Below, piece by piece: positions 37,315 through 49,384 of a stretch of DNA of 64,000 bases. Where the stretch lies: contig CM065713.1 in NCBI GenBank assembly GCA_017654935.2, positions 16,300,080 to 16,364,079 of the forward strand. The letters are read 5' to 3'. Both the position numbers and the translations under genes were made by a program. The DNA comes from Phymorhynchus buccinoides (lineage: Eukaryota; Mollusca; Gastropoda; Neogastropoda; Raphitomidae). The first letter of the stretch is position 1; every line of letters begins with the position of its first letter. The notes beneath the pieces are model-generated. The model ran no database searches. It worked only from the letters and a program-made list of their open reading frames with translations, and was not told the DNA's origin.

Positions 37315-38040
37315 CCTCCCTTATAAGACCCCTCCCCGTTATAAGAACTCCTCCCTTTTAAAGGGGCACCCTGATGGATGAGTTTTTTTTTGTAAGAAAC
37401 ACGTCCAGATCACCAGAAAAAAACACCCTTTACAGAGATTGCAACACTCACTTTGCTCTGGTTTTCTATAAATCAAACCGTCAAATCGGCGATTCCTCCT
37501 TGGCGGAGGTGCTGGAAGTCAAATTATTTCACCCAAAGAGAAGGCGTGTGCCGTCTCTTTTCTAATGGCCGCCTGCGTTTAGACCAAATCGTTTGCACGA
37601 AATTTTCGCAATACAAGCCTTTTTTTTTTTTTTTAATAATTTTATACAGTTTATCTAAAGGAGTTTCGCTCACAACAAAGGAAATAGCTCCTTTTTTTTT
37701 TTTACTGCATTACAAAAAAAAAGAAAACGCTTCAACCACAATGAGTGACCTCCACCCACCCCATCCAAAATGGCTACTCTCTCCGGCATCTCCGCCAAGG
37801 AGGAATCGCCGTTTTGACGGTTTAATTTCTAGGAAACCAGAGCAAAGTGAGTGTTCCGATCCTTGAAAAGGCTGTCTTTCTGGTGATCTCGACGTGTTTC
37901 TTGCAAAAACTCATCCGTCAGGGTCCACCTTTTTAAGACATACTTCTCTATGACATTGCCCTTCTTTGTAAGTATTAAAATTACCACCCTTATGCAACTC
38001 CCTCCCGTTTAAGATCTTCATTTTGGATGTGTTTTTTTAA
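37315..38040. mobile_element. Large foldback element (right arm)
   Basis: Mirror of 16895-17626; starts CAGTGGAACCTCCCTTATAAG at about 37309. Confidence 0.75.
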
Positions 38041-38044
38041 GGTC

Positions 38045-38600
38045 TTATCTCCCCGAGGGGATACCGGGGGGTCTTTTGTAAAAATAATCCCCCCACCTTC
38101 TGGAAGTTCTGTGCTTAATTGTAGCTTCCTCTAAAACTGCCACTCTCTTTGACTCTGCCTTTCCCTTTGCTTTCTGTCATCTATCTTTCTGACTTAGTGG
38201 CCCATTCTCCTGCCTTTTTTTTCTTCAAAAAAATCTTTAAACTAAGTTTTCTTCTTTGAGTTTCCTCCGAAATCGGAATGTGTCGGCTGTACGCAGCGGG
38301 GAGACCAGTGAAAACTGAAAACCGGACACGTAGGGGAAGACGGGGTAAAAAGCCCATGGGCGGGTAAGAAGCCCATGCCAATTATCGCATGAAATTAAGC
38401 AAATTTCAGTCAACTTTTGCCCATGAGACGAACGCTAAACATTAACATTCGTCTCATGGGCAAAATTTGACTGAAATTTGCTTCATGTCATGAGATAATT
38501 GGCATGGGCTTCTTACCCGCCCATGGGCTTTTTACCCCGTCTTACCCTACGTATCTTACCCATTAGGGCCATATGGCCTGGGAACGTAGAAGAAGACCCA
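38045..38600 (+). mobile_element. SINE-like element split by a MITE (right arm)
   Basis: Mirror of 16340-16900, with the palindromic MITE at 38333-38547 and the tail GGCCTGGGAACGTAGAAGAA. Confidence 0.8.
38333..38547. mobile_element. Palindromic TA-target MITE, copy 3' (right arm)
   Basis: Mirror of 16398-16612, flanked by TA on both sides. Confidence 0.85.
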
Positions 38601-38649
38601 ATACATGAATTTCACGTGATTCAGGACTCGCATCCTCCAAATCGCATCG

Positions 38650-39140
38650 CATTCAGATACGATTCGCATGTGTGTGACTGTCCCCTTTTTTATAATTAAA
38701 GCTCAGCTACACGTCAACTAAAATCGTACGACTGCACGATACGATTCGATCACGAGGTCTCGACTAAACGCGAATCAAATTTGTTCTTCGAGACCACGTG
38801 ATCGAATCGTATCCGGTACCAGTCGGGCGATGTTAGTGGGCGTTCAGTTGTGGCCGGCTCCTCTAAAGCCGGCGACAGACTGTGTGACTGCCTCATGTGA
38901 CTCGGTCGGGTCGTGACGTTTCACCTCATTTGCATACTATCCTGCTCGATCAGTCTGACTCAGTCGGGCCCAGTCAGGTGACAGGGCCGAATAGGGCGGG
39001 TTCTAACTTTCACTGATCGAGTCAGATGGCTTGTGACCTCTTCTGTGCGGGAAACAAAATTTGGTCAACGTCGCGACTTGATCGAGTCATATGAGGCGGT
39101 CGCATAGTCTGTCTCCCGCTTAACTCTGTGGGCGTGCTGC
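38650..39140. other. Non-coding sequence, right arm
   Basis: Mirror of 15845-16300, with the same short inverted motifs around CACGAGGTCTCGAC. No gene seen. Confidence 0.5.
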
Positions 39141-39155
39141 TTTGCTGTTCCCCAG

Positions 39156-39584
39156 GGGCTCCTGCTATCAACGTCAGCCGCTGTCCAGCACCCTTCGCTG
39201 CTTCTCATCTCGCTCCTTGCAGTGCGACAAGAGCTGCGATTCCATAACGCCAGATGACAACGACGACGACGATGACGTTTGTCCGCCCAGCTACAACTGC
39301 TACTGCAACGACCGCGTCTACCCCAACGGCCGCTCTCTCAGCTGCGTCTGCTACCGACGTCACCCCCCCGCGCTGTCCTCTCGGATCGTATCGTGCAGTA
39401 ACCGGCAATCCGGCTGCTACGACCGGCATCGGCCCTTTACGGCGGAGTACGAGCGAACGCATGGTCCTCTGCGCTCCACCGTGGACTGCGACCGCTTTGG
39501 AAATCGGACTTTCAGCGCTCGTCTGAACGCGTCGGCTCTGGGCGAGGATTTCTACCGGGACTGTATGCCTCGCACCGCCAGCCG
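39156..39584 (+). CDS. Gene C Cys-rich exon, right-arm copy
   Basis: A 429-nt exon with acceptor GCTGTTCCCCAG and donor CG/GTAAGT, phase 2 to phase 2. It encodes the same 13-Cys, two-sequon domain as 15362-15790; the reading starts GSCYQRQPLSSTLRCFSSRS after the split codon. The only coding change noticed is SITPDD in place of SITLDD. Preservation of an open frame and both splice sites in both arms argues for a functional exon or a recent duplication. The candidate upstream membrane exon of the left arm is missing here, so if that exon is real this copy lacks its N-terminus. Confidence 0.7.
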
Positions 39585-39679
39585 GTAAGTCTTTGGCGGC
39601 CATAACATTATTCTGACCGGACGACATTTTAGCTGTTCCTTGAGCTTTGTGACGCGATAATGGTCAACTTATGACGCGG

Positions 39680-39816
39680 GATTTGACCGCCAGGGGGCAA
39701 TCAAACCAGTAGGGGCTTATCGCGTGATATTCTTAGTTGGGCGTAGTGAGAGAGAGAGAAAGGGAGATGAGAACACGATATTTTTAGTTGGGCGTAGTAA
39801 GAGAGAGAGAGACTCA

Positions 39817-39885
<69 letters not shown>

Positions 39886-39950
39886 ACACCCAACTAAGAA
39901 TATCACCTGATAAGCCCCTACTGGTTTGATTGCCCCCTGGCGGTCAAATC
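39680..39950. mobile_element. Foldback MITE with (CT)n centre (right arm)
   Basis: Mirror of 14996-15266; (CT)n at about 39821-39882. Confidence 0.8.
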
Positions 39951-40001
39951 CGAGTCCTAAGTTGCTCATTAAAACTTTTTTTAATGATTATGCAGCTACT
40001 A

Positions 40002-40243
40002 CAATGGAAGCTCCCTTATAAGACCAGCAGAATCTTCAACGTGATGAAGTTGGCTGCCTAATAGGGCGAAGAGAAGAAAAAGACCTTCAAAACTCATCCA
40101 AAATGAGGTCTTATATAGGGAGGGGTCTTGTAAGGGAGGTGATTTTAATACTTACAAAGAAGGGCAATGTCTCAGAGAAGTGGGTTTTACGTGGCCGAGG
40201 GAGTCTTTTTACGGGAAGTCTTATAAGCTGGGAGCTTCCACTG
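40002..40243. mobile_element. CAGTGGAAGCTCCC-ended MITE (right arm)
   Basis: Mirror of 14701-14944. Confidence 0.65.
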
Positions 40244-40406
40244 AATTGCCATATCTGATGTTTGTTAAAATAAATGTGAGCCTTGTATAATCTGAAGCGT
40301 TTTATTATCCATGAAAAAGGGTAGTGGCCTACAGTGTTGATTAGTCTTGTATTGGCGCCTGGAGTACTGAGGGGGGTTGCGTACCCCTTACGGCATTATC
40401 GTAGTA

Positions 40407-40620
40407 GGGGAAGACGGGGTAAAAAGCGCATGGGCGGGTAAGAAGCCCACCCCAATTATCTCATGAAATAAAGAAAATATCAGTCAAATTTGCCCATGAG
40501 ACAAATGCTAGACATTAACGCTCGTCTCATGGGCAAAATGAGACTGAAATTTGCTTCATTTCATGAGATAATTGGGGTGGGCTTCTTACCCGCCCATGCA
40601 CTTTTTACCCCGTCTTCCCC
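40407..40620. mobile_element. Palindromic TA-target MITE, copy 2' (right arm)
   Basis: Mirror of 14334-14537, flanked by TA. Confidence 0.85.
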
Positions 40621-40624
40621 TATG

Positions 40625-41614
40625 ACGTCAATTTGCGGATCTCCAGTTCGATATTGGAAAAGATTTAGATCACCAGTGTCTGTTAAAATGTTTCTGCTTC
40701 CACCGTATCAACGCTCTGCTTTGTAACTGAAACCGTTTTCTAGAAGCAAACGGATTTCTGAGGACTGTGACAAATTGGTCATTGGTACCGGTACGGGTCA
40801 GTGGGTGTTGCATTTTTATCTATATACACTTATAATTATGTAACCATAGCAACTTTCACCCCACATCAAGTGCGTTGAGGAAACCATAACGTAAAATGAG
40901 TAGATTCAGATTTTACCTTCTAACTCCATGAAAGTTGGTCTCTTTCGGTTGAAAAATGGAAGCTGGAAGAAATAAACGTCATTGGAATAAATGACGCAAG
41001 CATGACGCGATTTCTTTACAATCTCTACGATTTCAAGGGGGGGGGGGGGGGTACGCACTGACCCAACCAACGCAAAGACTCGTCAGTACTCTATATATCC
41101 CACTTTTTAAAGGTTTTTTTTGGGGGGGGAAATTGCTAAATGGAAATGAGGGACAGAGACGTACAGAAAGAGAGGGAGAGACGGGGAGAGAGAAATAGGG
41201 GAACGAACGAACGAAATTTGGTTTAATCAGGGCAATAAGATAACCCAAAGAATAAGCTTCTTTCACTCAGCCCTGAGGCAAACAAAAACCGTACAAGCCA
41301 ACAACTACCAGAAAACACCAAGAAAATGGGGAGGGGGGGGGGGGGAGCAGACAGAGAATAGTAAAGGGATGCACGCACAGACAGACATAGACAAACAAAC
41401 AGACAGACGCACAAAGACAAACAGAGAGAGGGGGGGGGGGGGGGGGGAGTGGTGTTCTGTGAATGGCAACGCTCTTTCCTGCTTTGTTTTCTGACAGTCA
41501 CGTGAGTCCCACACGAGCTCCTGAGCAGATGTTTTTTAGTGGACGTCTTCCCACCCGAATAAACAGGTAACAGAAGAAGAAGAGACAGAAAGACGCGCGC
41601 ACACGCACTCACAG

Positions 41615-41651
<37 letters not shown>

Positions 41652-42170
41652 ACGGGCGTACACACGCGCACGAACGCACACACACCCATGCACGCATGCG
41701 GACACACACACACATACAGTGACACACACATGCACGCGTATGGACGTTCACACATGTATACAGATGCACACACTCACGGCACGCACGTACGCACACAGCA
41801 AAAAACAACAACACAAAAAACAGATAGAAATAACTGTTAAAACATATCTTCATACAAATACCAAGATAGGCTACATCATTTGCAGAACTGCCACATAAAA
41901 GAGAGAGTTTGGGGTCTTTGTTTCTATTGATTTTGGCTAGCCACAACAACAAAAATACGAAAGAAAGAATAAGTAACCTACACACAAAAACAGAATAATT
42001 CAAATGATAGTTTGTGTGTTGGTAGATCACATAGAAATAGAGATCAATCAAATGTCTTCAACGGGAATTTGATATTTTTAGGGTTGTTGAATGACTATGT
42101 TTTGCTTTTGCTCAAAAACAATTATAGCTGAGCTGCGACTTATGTCGAGTTTTCTTATGCACTCATCTTC
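40625..42170. other. Non-coding sequence with microsatellites, right arm
   Basis: Mirror of 12735-14330: G runs at about 41037-41050, 41333-41345 and 41431-41447, (GA)n at about 41619-41650 (shorter than its partner) and CA-rich sequence. No gene recognised. Confidence 0.6.
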
Positions 42171-42179
42171 TTTTTCTTC

Positions 42180-42620
42180 TTCTTCTTCTTCTTCTTCTGC
42201 GTTCCCAGGCCAAAAGGCCATAATGGGTAAAGTACTATGTGTCCGGTTTTCAGTGTTCATCGGTCTCCCCGTAGCATACAGTCGACACATTCCGATTTCG
42301 GAGAAGCTCAAAGGAGAAAAGTTATTTGGAAGATTTTTTTTGGTAAAAAAAAGCCTGGAGAATGGGCCATTAAATCAGAAAGACAGTCGATGACAGAAAG
42401 CAAAGGAAAAGGCAGAGTCAAAGAGAGTGGCAGATTAGAGGAAGTTACAAGCACAGAACTTCCAGAAGGTGGGGGAACTATTTTTTGCGAAAGACCTGCC
42501 CGGTATCCCCACGGGGAGAGACTCGTGCAGGGGGCAGGGTCGTCCAGCTCCCCGTATGGAGGCACGAGGCATCCACCCACTGCCCCGATGCACCCATCAA
42601 ACTTGTCTAGGGAAAAGAAC
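42180..42620 (-). mobile_element. SINE-like element, full copy (right arm)
   Basis: Mirror of 12290-12735; the (TTC)n tail at about 42176-42198 is shorter than in the left arm. Confidence 0.75.
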
Positions 42621-42769
42621 TTGCACGATCGTCTGGTTGATTGTGGGTTGTCAATGTGTTTGTTTGTTTTCCTCAGATCCACGTGGTTACGAAATCACCC
42701 GGACTTCTCAGCCCCTTTCAGATGTGTGTGAGGCTTGGGTGACATTGGGCCCCCCGTCTCTGTCACTGT

Positions 42770-43230
42770 GTCCCCAATTCAGCCTCTGTGTGACCCCGTC
42801 TCCATGTATCCTCGTCTCTATATGTCCCCGTCTCTATGTGTCCTCATCTTAATATGTCCCCATCTCTATGTGTCCTCGTCTCAATATGTCCCCGTCTCAA
42901 TATATGTCCCAATCTCTATATGTCCCCGTCTCTATGTGTGCCCGTCTCTATATGTCGCCGTCTCTATGTGTCCTCGTCTCAATGTGTCCCCGTCTCTATA
43001 TGTCCCCGTCTCAATGTGTCCCCGTCTATATGTGTCCTCGTCTCTGTGTGTTCCCATCTCTATATGTCCTCGTCTCTATGTGTCCTCGTCTCAGACTCTA
43101 TGTGTCCCTGTATCTCTACATGTTCCTGTCTCTATGTGTGTCCTCGTCTCTATGTCTCCCCTTCTCTGTATAATTATGTCCCGTCTCTATGTGTCCCCGT
43201 CTTTATGTGTCCCCGTCTATGCTCCCAGCA
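42770..43230. repeat. 16-bp minisatellite (GTCTCTATGTGTCCCC), right arm
   Basis: Mirror of 11580-12150 with fewer copies. A second block lies at 43720-44125. Confidence 0.95.
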
Positions 43231-43259
43231 TATATCTCCGCCAGTATGCAACACAAAAA

Positions 43260-44610
43260 CCTAAACTCAAATCCTATCCCCAAGCTAACCCTATCCCGAA
43301 CCTCAAATCCTATCCCTAGGCTAAGCCCTAACCTCAAATCCTATCTCTAAGCTAACCCTAACCCTATCCCGTGGTGACACATAGAGACGGGGGCACCAGC
43401 AACGAGGGTGTCACAGTCACAATTATTATGATTCAGTGTGTCAGACTGTGAGACTGAGATTAGGAAAAATCGGAACCAGCTGTTTTTTTTGTAAATTTAT
43501 TATTATTTGGTTTGTTTGTTTTTAAACTCTCTACATCTCCTCTCTACTTGCTTAAAGACCTACAGAGCCGGCTGTCAAAATCACGTATTTTCACGTGTTT
43601 TCCTTCTTATAGCTGGTAAAAAATCTTATTTTGACGAAGTGTATTTGCCTCCCATACACATTGAAAACGTCCCCGGCATCACGTTTCTAAGTGTGCAGCC
43701 TATGTGTTCGTATCTATGAGGTCTCGATATGTCCCGTCTCTATGTGGGCCCACACTGTCGACCCAGAATGTAACCGTCTCTATGGGACTTATCGATGTGT
43801 CCCAGCCGGCTCTCGATATGTCCCCGTCTATGTGTCCCATATTCATGTGTCCCCGTCTATGTGTCCCCATCTCTACATGTCCCCGTCTCTATATGTCCCC
43901 GTCTCTATGTGTCCCCTGTTTCTATATGTACCCGTCTCTATGTGTCACCGTATCTATGTGTCCCCGTCTCTATATGTCTGTGTCTCTATATGTCCCGTCT
44001 CTATATGTCCCCGTCTGTACGTGTCCCCGTCTCTATGTGTCACACGTTTCTGTGTCTCCGTCTCTTTGTGTCTCCGTCTCTATGTGTCCCCGTTTATATA
44101 TGTCCTCGTCTATGCTCCCAGCATATATCTCCGCCAGTATGCAACACAAAAACCTAAACCCTACCCCGAACCTCAACTCCTACCTAGCTAACCCCTCCTA
44201 ACCCTAACCCTAAACTCAAATCCTATCCCCAAGCTAACCCTATCCCGAACCTCAAATCCTATCCCTAGGCTAAGCCCTAACCTCAAATCCTATCTCTAAG
44301 CTAACCCTAACCCTAACCCTAAACTCAAATCCTATCCCCAAGCTAACCCTATCCCGAACCCAAACCCTATTACTAACCCTAACCCTAACCCTAAACTCAA
44401 ATCCTATCCCCAAGCTAACCCTATCCCGAACCTCAAATCCTATCCCTAGGCTAAGCCCTAACCTCAAATCCTATCTCTAAGCTAACCCTAACCCTAACCC
44501 TAAACTCAAATCCTATCCCCAAGCTAACCCTATCCCGAACCTCAAATCCTATCCCTAGGCTAAGCCCTAACCTCAAATCCTATCTCTAAGCTAACCCTAA
44601 CCCTATCCCG
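43260..44610. repeat. Telomere-like higher-order repeat, right arm
   Basis: Blocks of (CCCTAA)2-3 alternate with CTCAAATCCTATCCCCAAGC and CTCAAATCCTATCCCTAGGC in a unit of about 110 bp, repeated about five times (43260-43370, 44150-44610). The left arm has only about one unit. The segment from CCCGTGGTGACACATAGAGA through CTCTCTACTTGCT occurs twice (43368-43553 and 44607-44792), showing a tandem duplication of about 1.24 kb confined to this arm. Confidence 0.85.
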
Positions 44611-44799
44611 TGGTGACACATAGAGACGGGGGCACCAGCAACGAGGGTGTCACAGTCACAATTATTATGATTCAGTGTGTCAGACTGTGAGACTGAGATT
44701 AGGAAAAATCGGAACCAGCTGTTTTTTTTGTAAATTTATTATTATTTGGTTTGTTTGTTTTTAAACTCTCTACATCTCCTCTCTACTTGCTAACCCCCC

Positions 44800-45790
44800 C
44801 CCCCCCACCCCTACACCCCCCAAATTGATGTCACATGTGGATGAGAGTTTGGCGGAAACAAGGTCTCGGGTCTATTTGAACAGTCCAGTTTTGAGGGCGG
44901 ACGCGAGATCTAGGCATAATATGATTATCTAAAGGGAATTCACAGGATCGATTTTATAAAAATTGAGAGGGAGGATAGGGGGTAGTGTGGCGAAGAGGAG
45001 AAGGGGGGGGGGGGGCCAGGGATGGGGGGCGGGGGCTGAGAGAGGCAAGCAACACGGGTGATTGAGAGAGAGAGAGAGAGAGACGGAGAGACGAAGGCTG
45101 TTGTGTGAATTTTTTGTCATATTTTAGCATACGTCAGTCTTACTCAGATTTTGATTATTCTTGTGATATTTTAGTAGGCTATGATTTAGTCTTAATCAGA
45201 TTTTGATAATTTATTAATATAAAGGCTATTTTATGAGTAAAAAGAATATCGTGTACGTTGCACGTTTTATTAGTAAAAAGGATATTATGTGCCTTGTATG
45301 ATTTATTAAAAAAAGGATATTATGATAGTTATATCTTTCAAAGTTTCCCGTATGGTCTTTTTTCTGTGTGGAAGTGAATGTTATTGGTTCAAATGAGGTT
45401 TTCTACATAAAGTATATATGAGCGTACGCGCATGTATGTGTGTATGTGTGTGCGGGTTGTGTGTGTGAGAGAGAAACTTGGGGGAGTGTTTGTGTGTGTG
45501 CATGCGCGCGATATATTTGTGTGCCGTGCCTACAATCTTCCTCCATTTCAACCCACAAAGGAGACAAGAAATTATCAAAATATTTCATCTTTACATATTT
45601 TTATAAAAACAACAATTTAATAAACACATAATCATTCAATATTATGCATTAATATCAACACAAAAGTACCCATTCGCCGTACAGTAGTAGTAGTAGTAAA
45701 AATAATACATACAGTAATGAATACATAATAGTATCACAGTTCGGGTATCACAACATTGCATACATTGTGTGCTTTAGTCTTGTGCGCGGT
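44800..45790. other. Non-coding sequence, right arm
   Basis: Mirror of 9967-11000, with C and G runs at about 44793-44805 and 45006-45015. No gene seen. Confidence 0.6.
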
Positions 45791-45794
45791 AGTT

Positions 45795-46055
45795 TTCTTC
45801 TTCTTCTTCTTCTCTGGCGTTCCCAGGCCAAAAGGCCATAATGGGTAAGCCACGTATGTGTCCGGTTTTCAGTTTTTAACGGGTCTCCCCGCTGCGTTAC
45901 AAGCGATTTTGCGTGAGGAGCTCGAAGGAGAAGAACCAACTATTTGGAAAGATCTTTTTTGAAAAAAAAAAATGGCAAGGGGAAGAATGGGCAAGAAGTC
46001 AGGCTTAACCCATTATGGCAATATGGCCTGGGAAACGCTAGAAGAAGAAGAGAAG
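45795..46055. mobile_element. Composite SINE-like ends (right arm)
   Basis: Mirror of 9721-9966. Confidence 0.7.
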
Positions 46056-46074
46056 AAGAAGAAACTTAGGAGCC

Positions 46075-46560
46075 ATTTGCACTGGGCTCTAAGTGCTGCA
46101 GCAAAAGGGAATCGGTTGGCCTGTTGGGCCGGCAACAGGCAAAAGAATAAATTCCACAAAAGCCATCGGATCTGTCCACAAATATCTTTGGTTCGAACGA
46201 GAGGTGGGGATGTACCCTGGGGCAAGGCATCTCCACTAATAAACACAACCTTACAACCCAGCCCGCCGGAATAGCATCTGCCCCCTCTGTTATGTGGCAG
46301 TCATGGTCGGACACAACGACAACTGAGCCAGGTATACCTGTGTGCCAGGCAGCCAGGCAGGTCCTGGAAATGGCACCCACAGACAAGACAGTCGCTATTC
46401 TGGGCAGCTGGGGTGGACAGTTATTTCCTGTTGACGTACCCTGGCTAAAAGACCCCAGGGATCACCCCAACCACTTGAACACTATGGTACAAGTGCATCG
46501 GCTACGGATGAGAACTTACGTGTGTGACCGTTTATGATTACCCCACCAGCCCTTTATCTA
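46075..46560. repeat. Dispersed repeat R2 (right arm)
   Basis: Mirror of 9270-9715, with small indels that break any shared reading frame. Confidence 0.7.
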
Positions 46561-46736
46561 TATTCTCTGTCCAGGGGGGCTTCCCCACTCTTTCGGTCAA
46601 GAGGACATTGGAACAGCTGGGGCGAGTTAGGGGAAGGTCCCCAAAGGCCAGCCCGTCCCTTTGGCTGCAGTACTGGAGATTCAGACCCTAATAACCCCAC
46701 CCCCACCCCACCGTAGCAGAACCCCAAAAAAACGTG

Positions 46737-47236
46737 NNNNNNNNNNNNNNNNNNNNNNNNNNNNNNNNNNNNNNNNNNNNNNNNNNNNNNNNNNNNNNNN
46801 NNNNNNNNNNNNNNNNNNNNNNNNNNNNNNNNNNNNNNNNNNNNNNNNNNNNNNNNNNNNNNNNNNNNNNNNNNNNNNNNNNNNNNNNNNNNNNNNNNNN
46901 NNNNNNNNNNNNNNNNNNNNNNNNNNNNNNNNNNNNNNNNNNNNNNNNNNNNNNNNNNNNNNNNNNNNNNNNNNNNNNNNNNNNNNNNNNNNNNNNNNNN
47001 NNNNNNNNNNNNNNNNNNNNNNNNNNNNNNNNNNNNNNNNNNNNNNNNNNNNNNNNNNNNNNNNNNNNNNNNNNNNNNNNNNNNNNNNNNNNNNNNNNNN
47101 NNNNNNNNNNNNNNNNNNNNNNNNNNNNNNNNNNNNNNNNNNNNNNNNNNNNNNNNNNNNNNNNNNNNNNNNNNNNNNNNNNNNNNNNNNNNNNNNNNNN
47201 NNNNNNNNNNNNNNNNNNNNNNNNNNNNNNNNNNNN
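46737..47236. other. Assembly gap, exactly 500 N
   Basis: A fixed-size run of N, which normally marks a scaffold join of unknown length. It begins about 20 bp after the right arm of the giant repeat stops matching, so linkage of the palindrome to gene B rests on scaffolding rather than sequence. Confidence 0.99.
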
Positions 47237-47402
47237 GTCGTCATCATCTACCTGTCATCATCGTTATCATTAAAGTTCTTTGAATTGAATCGTATTTTTA
47301 TCACCGACATCATCTCTCCCTCTCTCTTCTCTCATCATCATCTCTCAATCATCATCATCATCTTCTCTTGATCATCATCACCATCATCATCATCATCGTC
47401 AT
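47237..47402. repeat. (CAT)n-rich tract
   Basis: Imperfect ATC/CAT trinucleotide repeat between the gap and the gene B stop codon; on the minus strand it would be the gene B 3' UTR. No AATAAA was seen before the gap. Confidence 0.85.
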
Positions 47403-47811
47403 CTACCTCTCATCATCGTCGGAATCGATCATGATGCGGGCCGTGTGCCGGCCCGTCGTGACGGACGAAGCGGCGGAGGGCGATCGAGGGGGGTTGCTCA
47501 CGGAGTCCACGTTCTCGTACACCCCCCCTTGCGACACAAAGTTATCGTAGGGAACCTCCTCCAGCGTGGGGCGCGGCCGGTTGAAGGCGCTCAGAGGGCG
47601 TCGCACGGATCCGTCCGCCGGCAGCTCGGTGGTCATGGGCGCCGCCATGGCGATGCCAGTGTCGGTGGGGGTGGGAGCGTCCCCGCCGGCGGAGAGGTCA
47701 GCGGGTTTCCGCGAGCGTTTCTTCTTCTTGCGTTTCTCTCTCTTCTTCTCCGATGATGGTGAGCGGGTGCGGTTGTGGTGCTCGCTCATGTGCATCGACT
47801 TCTTCTTCACC
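47403..47811 (-). CDS. Gene B last exon: signalling-like C-terminal tail
   Basis: Acceptor TTATCTCCCAG; the first base completes a Met codon with the AT overhang of the previous exon, and the frame ends at TAG (47403-47405), giving 135 residues. It starts VKKKSMHMSE like gene A (VTKKSVHVAS). A strongly basic stretch (KKREKRKKKKRSRK) could be a nuclear-localisation or membrane-proximal signal. Near the end VPYDNF and GVYENV both fit YxN, the pattern bound by Grb2-type SH2 domains when phosphorylated (family knowledge; use here is inference). It closes with an acidic DSDDDER. GC-rich codon use contrasts with the flanks. The plus-strand frames here are shadows. Confidence 0.85.
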
Positions 47812-47821
47812 CTGGGAGATA

Positions 47822-47823
47822 AG

Positions 47824-47856
<33 letters not shown>

Positions 47857-48032
47857 CATGAAAGAAAAATCTCAGTGAATAGCCAGCTCCGTACCCCTAC
47901 TCTGAAGGACTGAAAAGTTAGTGCATTTGAAATGCAGAATAGTTTGCTTTGATAAAGCTTTTCTGTGTCCAATGTCTTTATTTGTGAACCTCAGAAACAA
48001 AACCAGTTAATGTTAACTTTGAGTAATGTTCG

Positions 48033-48069
<37 letters not shown>

Positions 48070-48524
48070 ATATAAATTGTGCTGATTTACTTTTTCTCCC
48101 AATGGGGGAGGGACAGTGCCTTATGCAAAGACAGCTGCAAAGAGGACACCATTCTCTTGTATAATGTCTTTTTTGCTCAGGTTGGCATCCACTGGACAGT
48201 CAAATTGCAGGCCGATCATGCAAACTGATGAGACCTTCTCTTAGGTCGAAACAGCTGTCTTTGCATAAGGCACTGTCCCTCCCCCATTGGGAGAAAAAGT
48301 AAATCAGCACAATTTATATAATTTTTATTTTTTTTATTTTTTTTGAACACGGAACATTACTCGAAGTTAACGTTAACTGGTTTTGTTTCTGAGGTTCACA
48401 AATAAAGACATTGGACACAGAAAAGCTTTATCAAAGCAAACTATTCTGCATTTCAAATGCACTAACTTTTCAGTCCTTCAGAGTAGGGGTACGGAGCTGG
48501 CTATTCACTGAGATTTTTCTTTCA

Positions 48525-48559
<35 letters not shown>

Positions 48560-48625
48560 CTTTGATAAAACTTTTCTGTGTCCAATGTCTTTATTTGTGA
48601 ACCTCAGAAACAAAACCAGTTAACG
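47822..48625. repeat. Foldback repeat with (AT)n ends, in gene B last intron
   Basis: About 47822-48142 and 48248-48560 are inverted copies: CTGAAGGACTGAAAAGTTAG against CTAACTTTTCAGTCCTTCAG; CACTGTCCCTCCCCCATTGG against its complement; (AT)n at both outer ends. The centre is about 105 bp. A (A)31 run at 48036-48066 sits in one arm. A third partial copy (TTTGCTTTGATAAAACTTTT) follows at 48555-48625 in direct orientation to the first. Confidence 0.85.
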
Positions 48626-48784
48626 TTTCTATATATACAGAAAAAGATAACAGCCGCACAAGCACAAGATTTTTCTGTATCTTTTTCTGTATTATTTTTT
48701 CTGTATTATTTGATTCATCTGTCCTGCACAGCTCACCATCTGATGGTGATCGTCGGTCTATAGGATTTATTTTTTAACTATTTA

Positions 48785-48996
48785 TATAAATCTTCCACTA
48801 AATTTACCTGGGTAGAGAATAAAATCCATCTGCAGTATTGGGGATTCTTCTGTGACACATATAAAATAAGGTCTATTCTTACTTCCCAAAACTAAGACAA
48901 TAGGGTCTTTGGATAACAGACCCCAATTTGATGTCTTTTAGTGACATAGGTGTTAGATGACTGTGGTGCTAAAATGCGACTTTGGCGGTGAAAGGG
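48785..48996. mobile_element. piggyBac-like MITE copy 2 (one end lost)
   Basis: The right end TTGGCGGTGAAAGGG is followed by TTAA (48997-49000). The body matches 62083-62322 (GTGACATAGGTGTTAGATGA, TTACTTCCCAAAACTAAG). The left terminal repeat is missing. Confidence 0.7.
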
Positions 48997-49000
48997 TTAA

Positions 49001-49380
49001 CAAAAATGGGACCCACACAAAACAAGTGTGGTAGGCGAGGGACAGATTATGAGCAAAACAACAAAGTCAAGCCTTTTGACAGAAAAGAGGATGATTGTAA
49101 ATGACCAAACACTCCTCTCACACCAATTTCTCAAAAACTATATTTGCTGCGTTCGCTAGCTCAGAACAGGCTCCACCGAACACCACCGAAGTGACTCAGT
49201 AGCAGTGCAGTGTCTCCTCTGGTGGTTGCCTCCTGACGGCTTAAGCTCCCCTTGGATGGCTGATTTCCGATCCAGCGAACTGATGAACCAGGGTGAGGCT
49301 GCGAGTTGGGACTAGGAATGAGTGGCGTGGGACAACGCCTCTGTACAGTCCATAAGATGGAACAGCAAAGAACAAAAACA
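49001..49380. other. Unassigned intron sequence
   Basis: Intronic to gene B. No repeat family or gene was recognised; a 94-codon minus-strand frame (49161-49445) has no domain and overlaps the repeat boundary. Confidence 0.5.
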
Positions 49381-49384
49381 CAAA

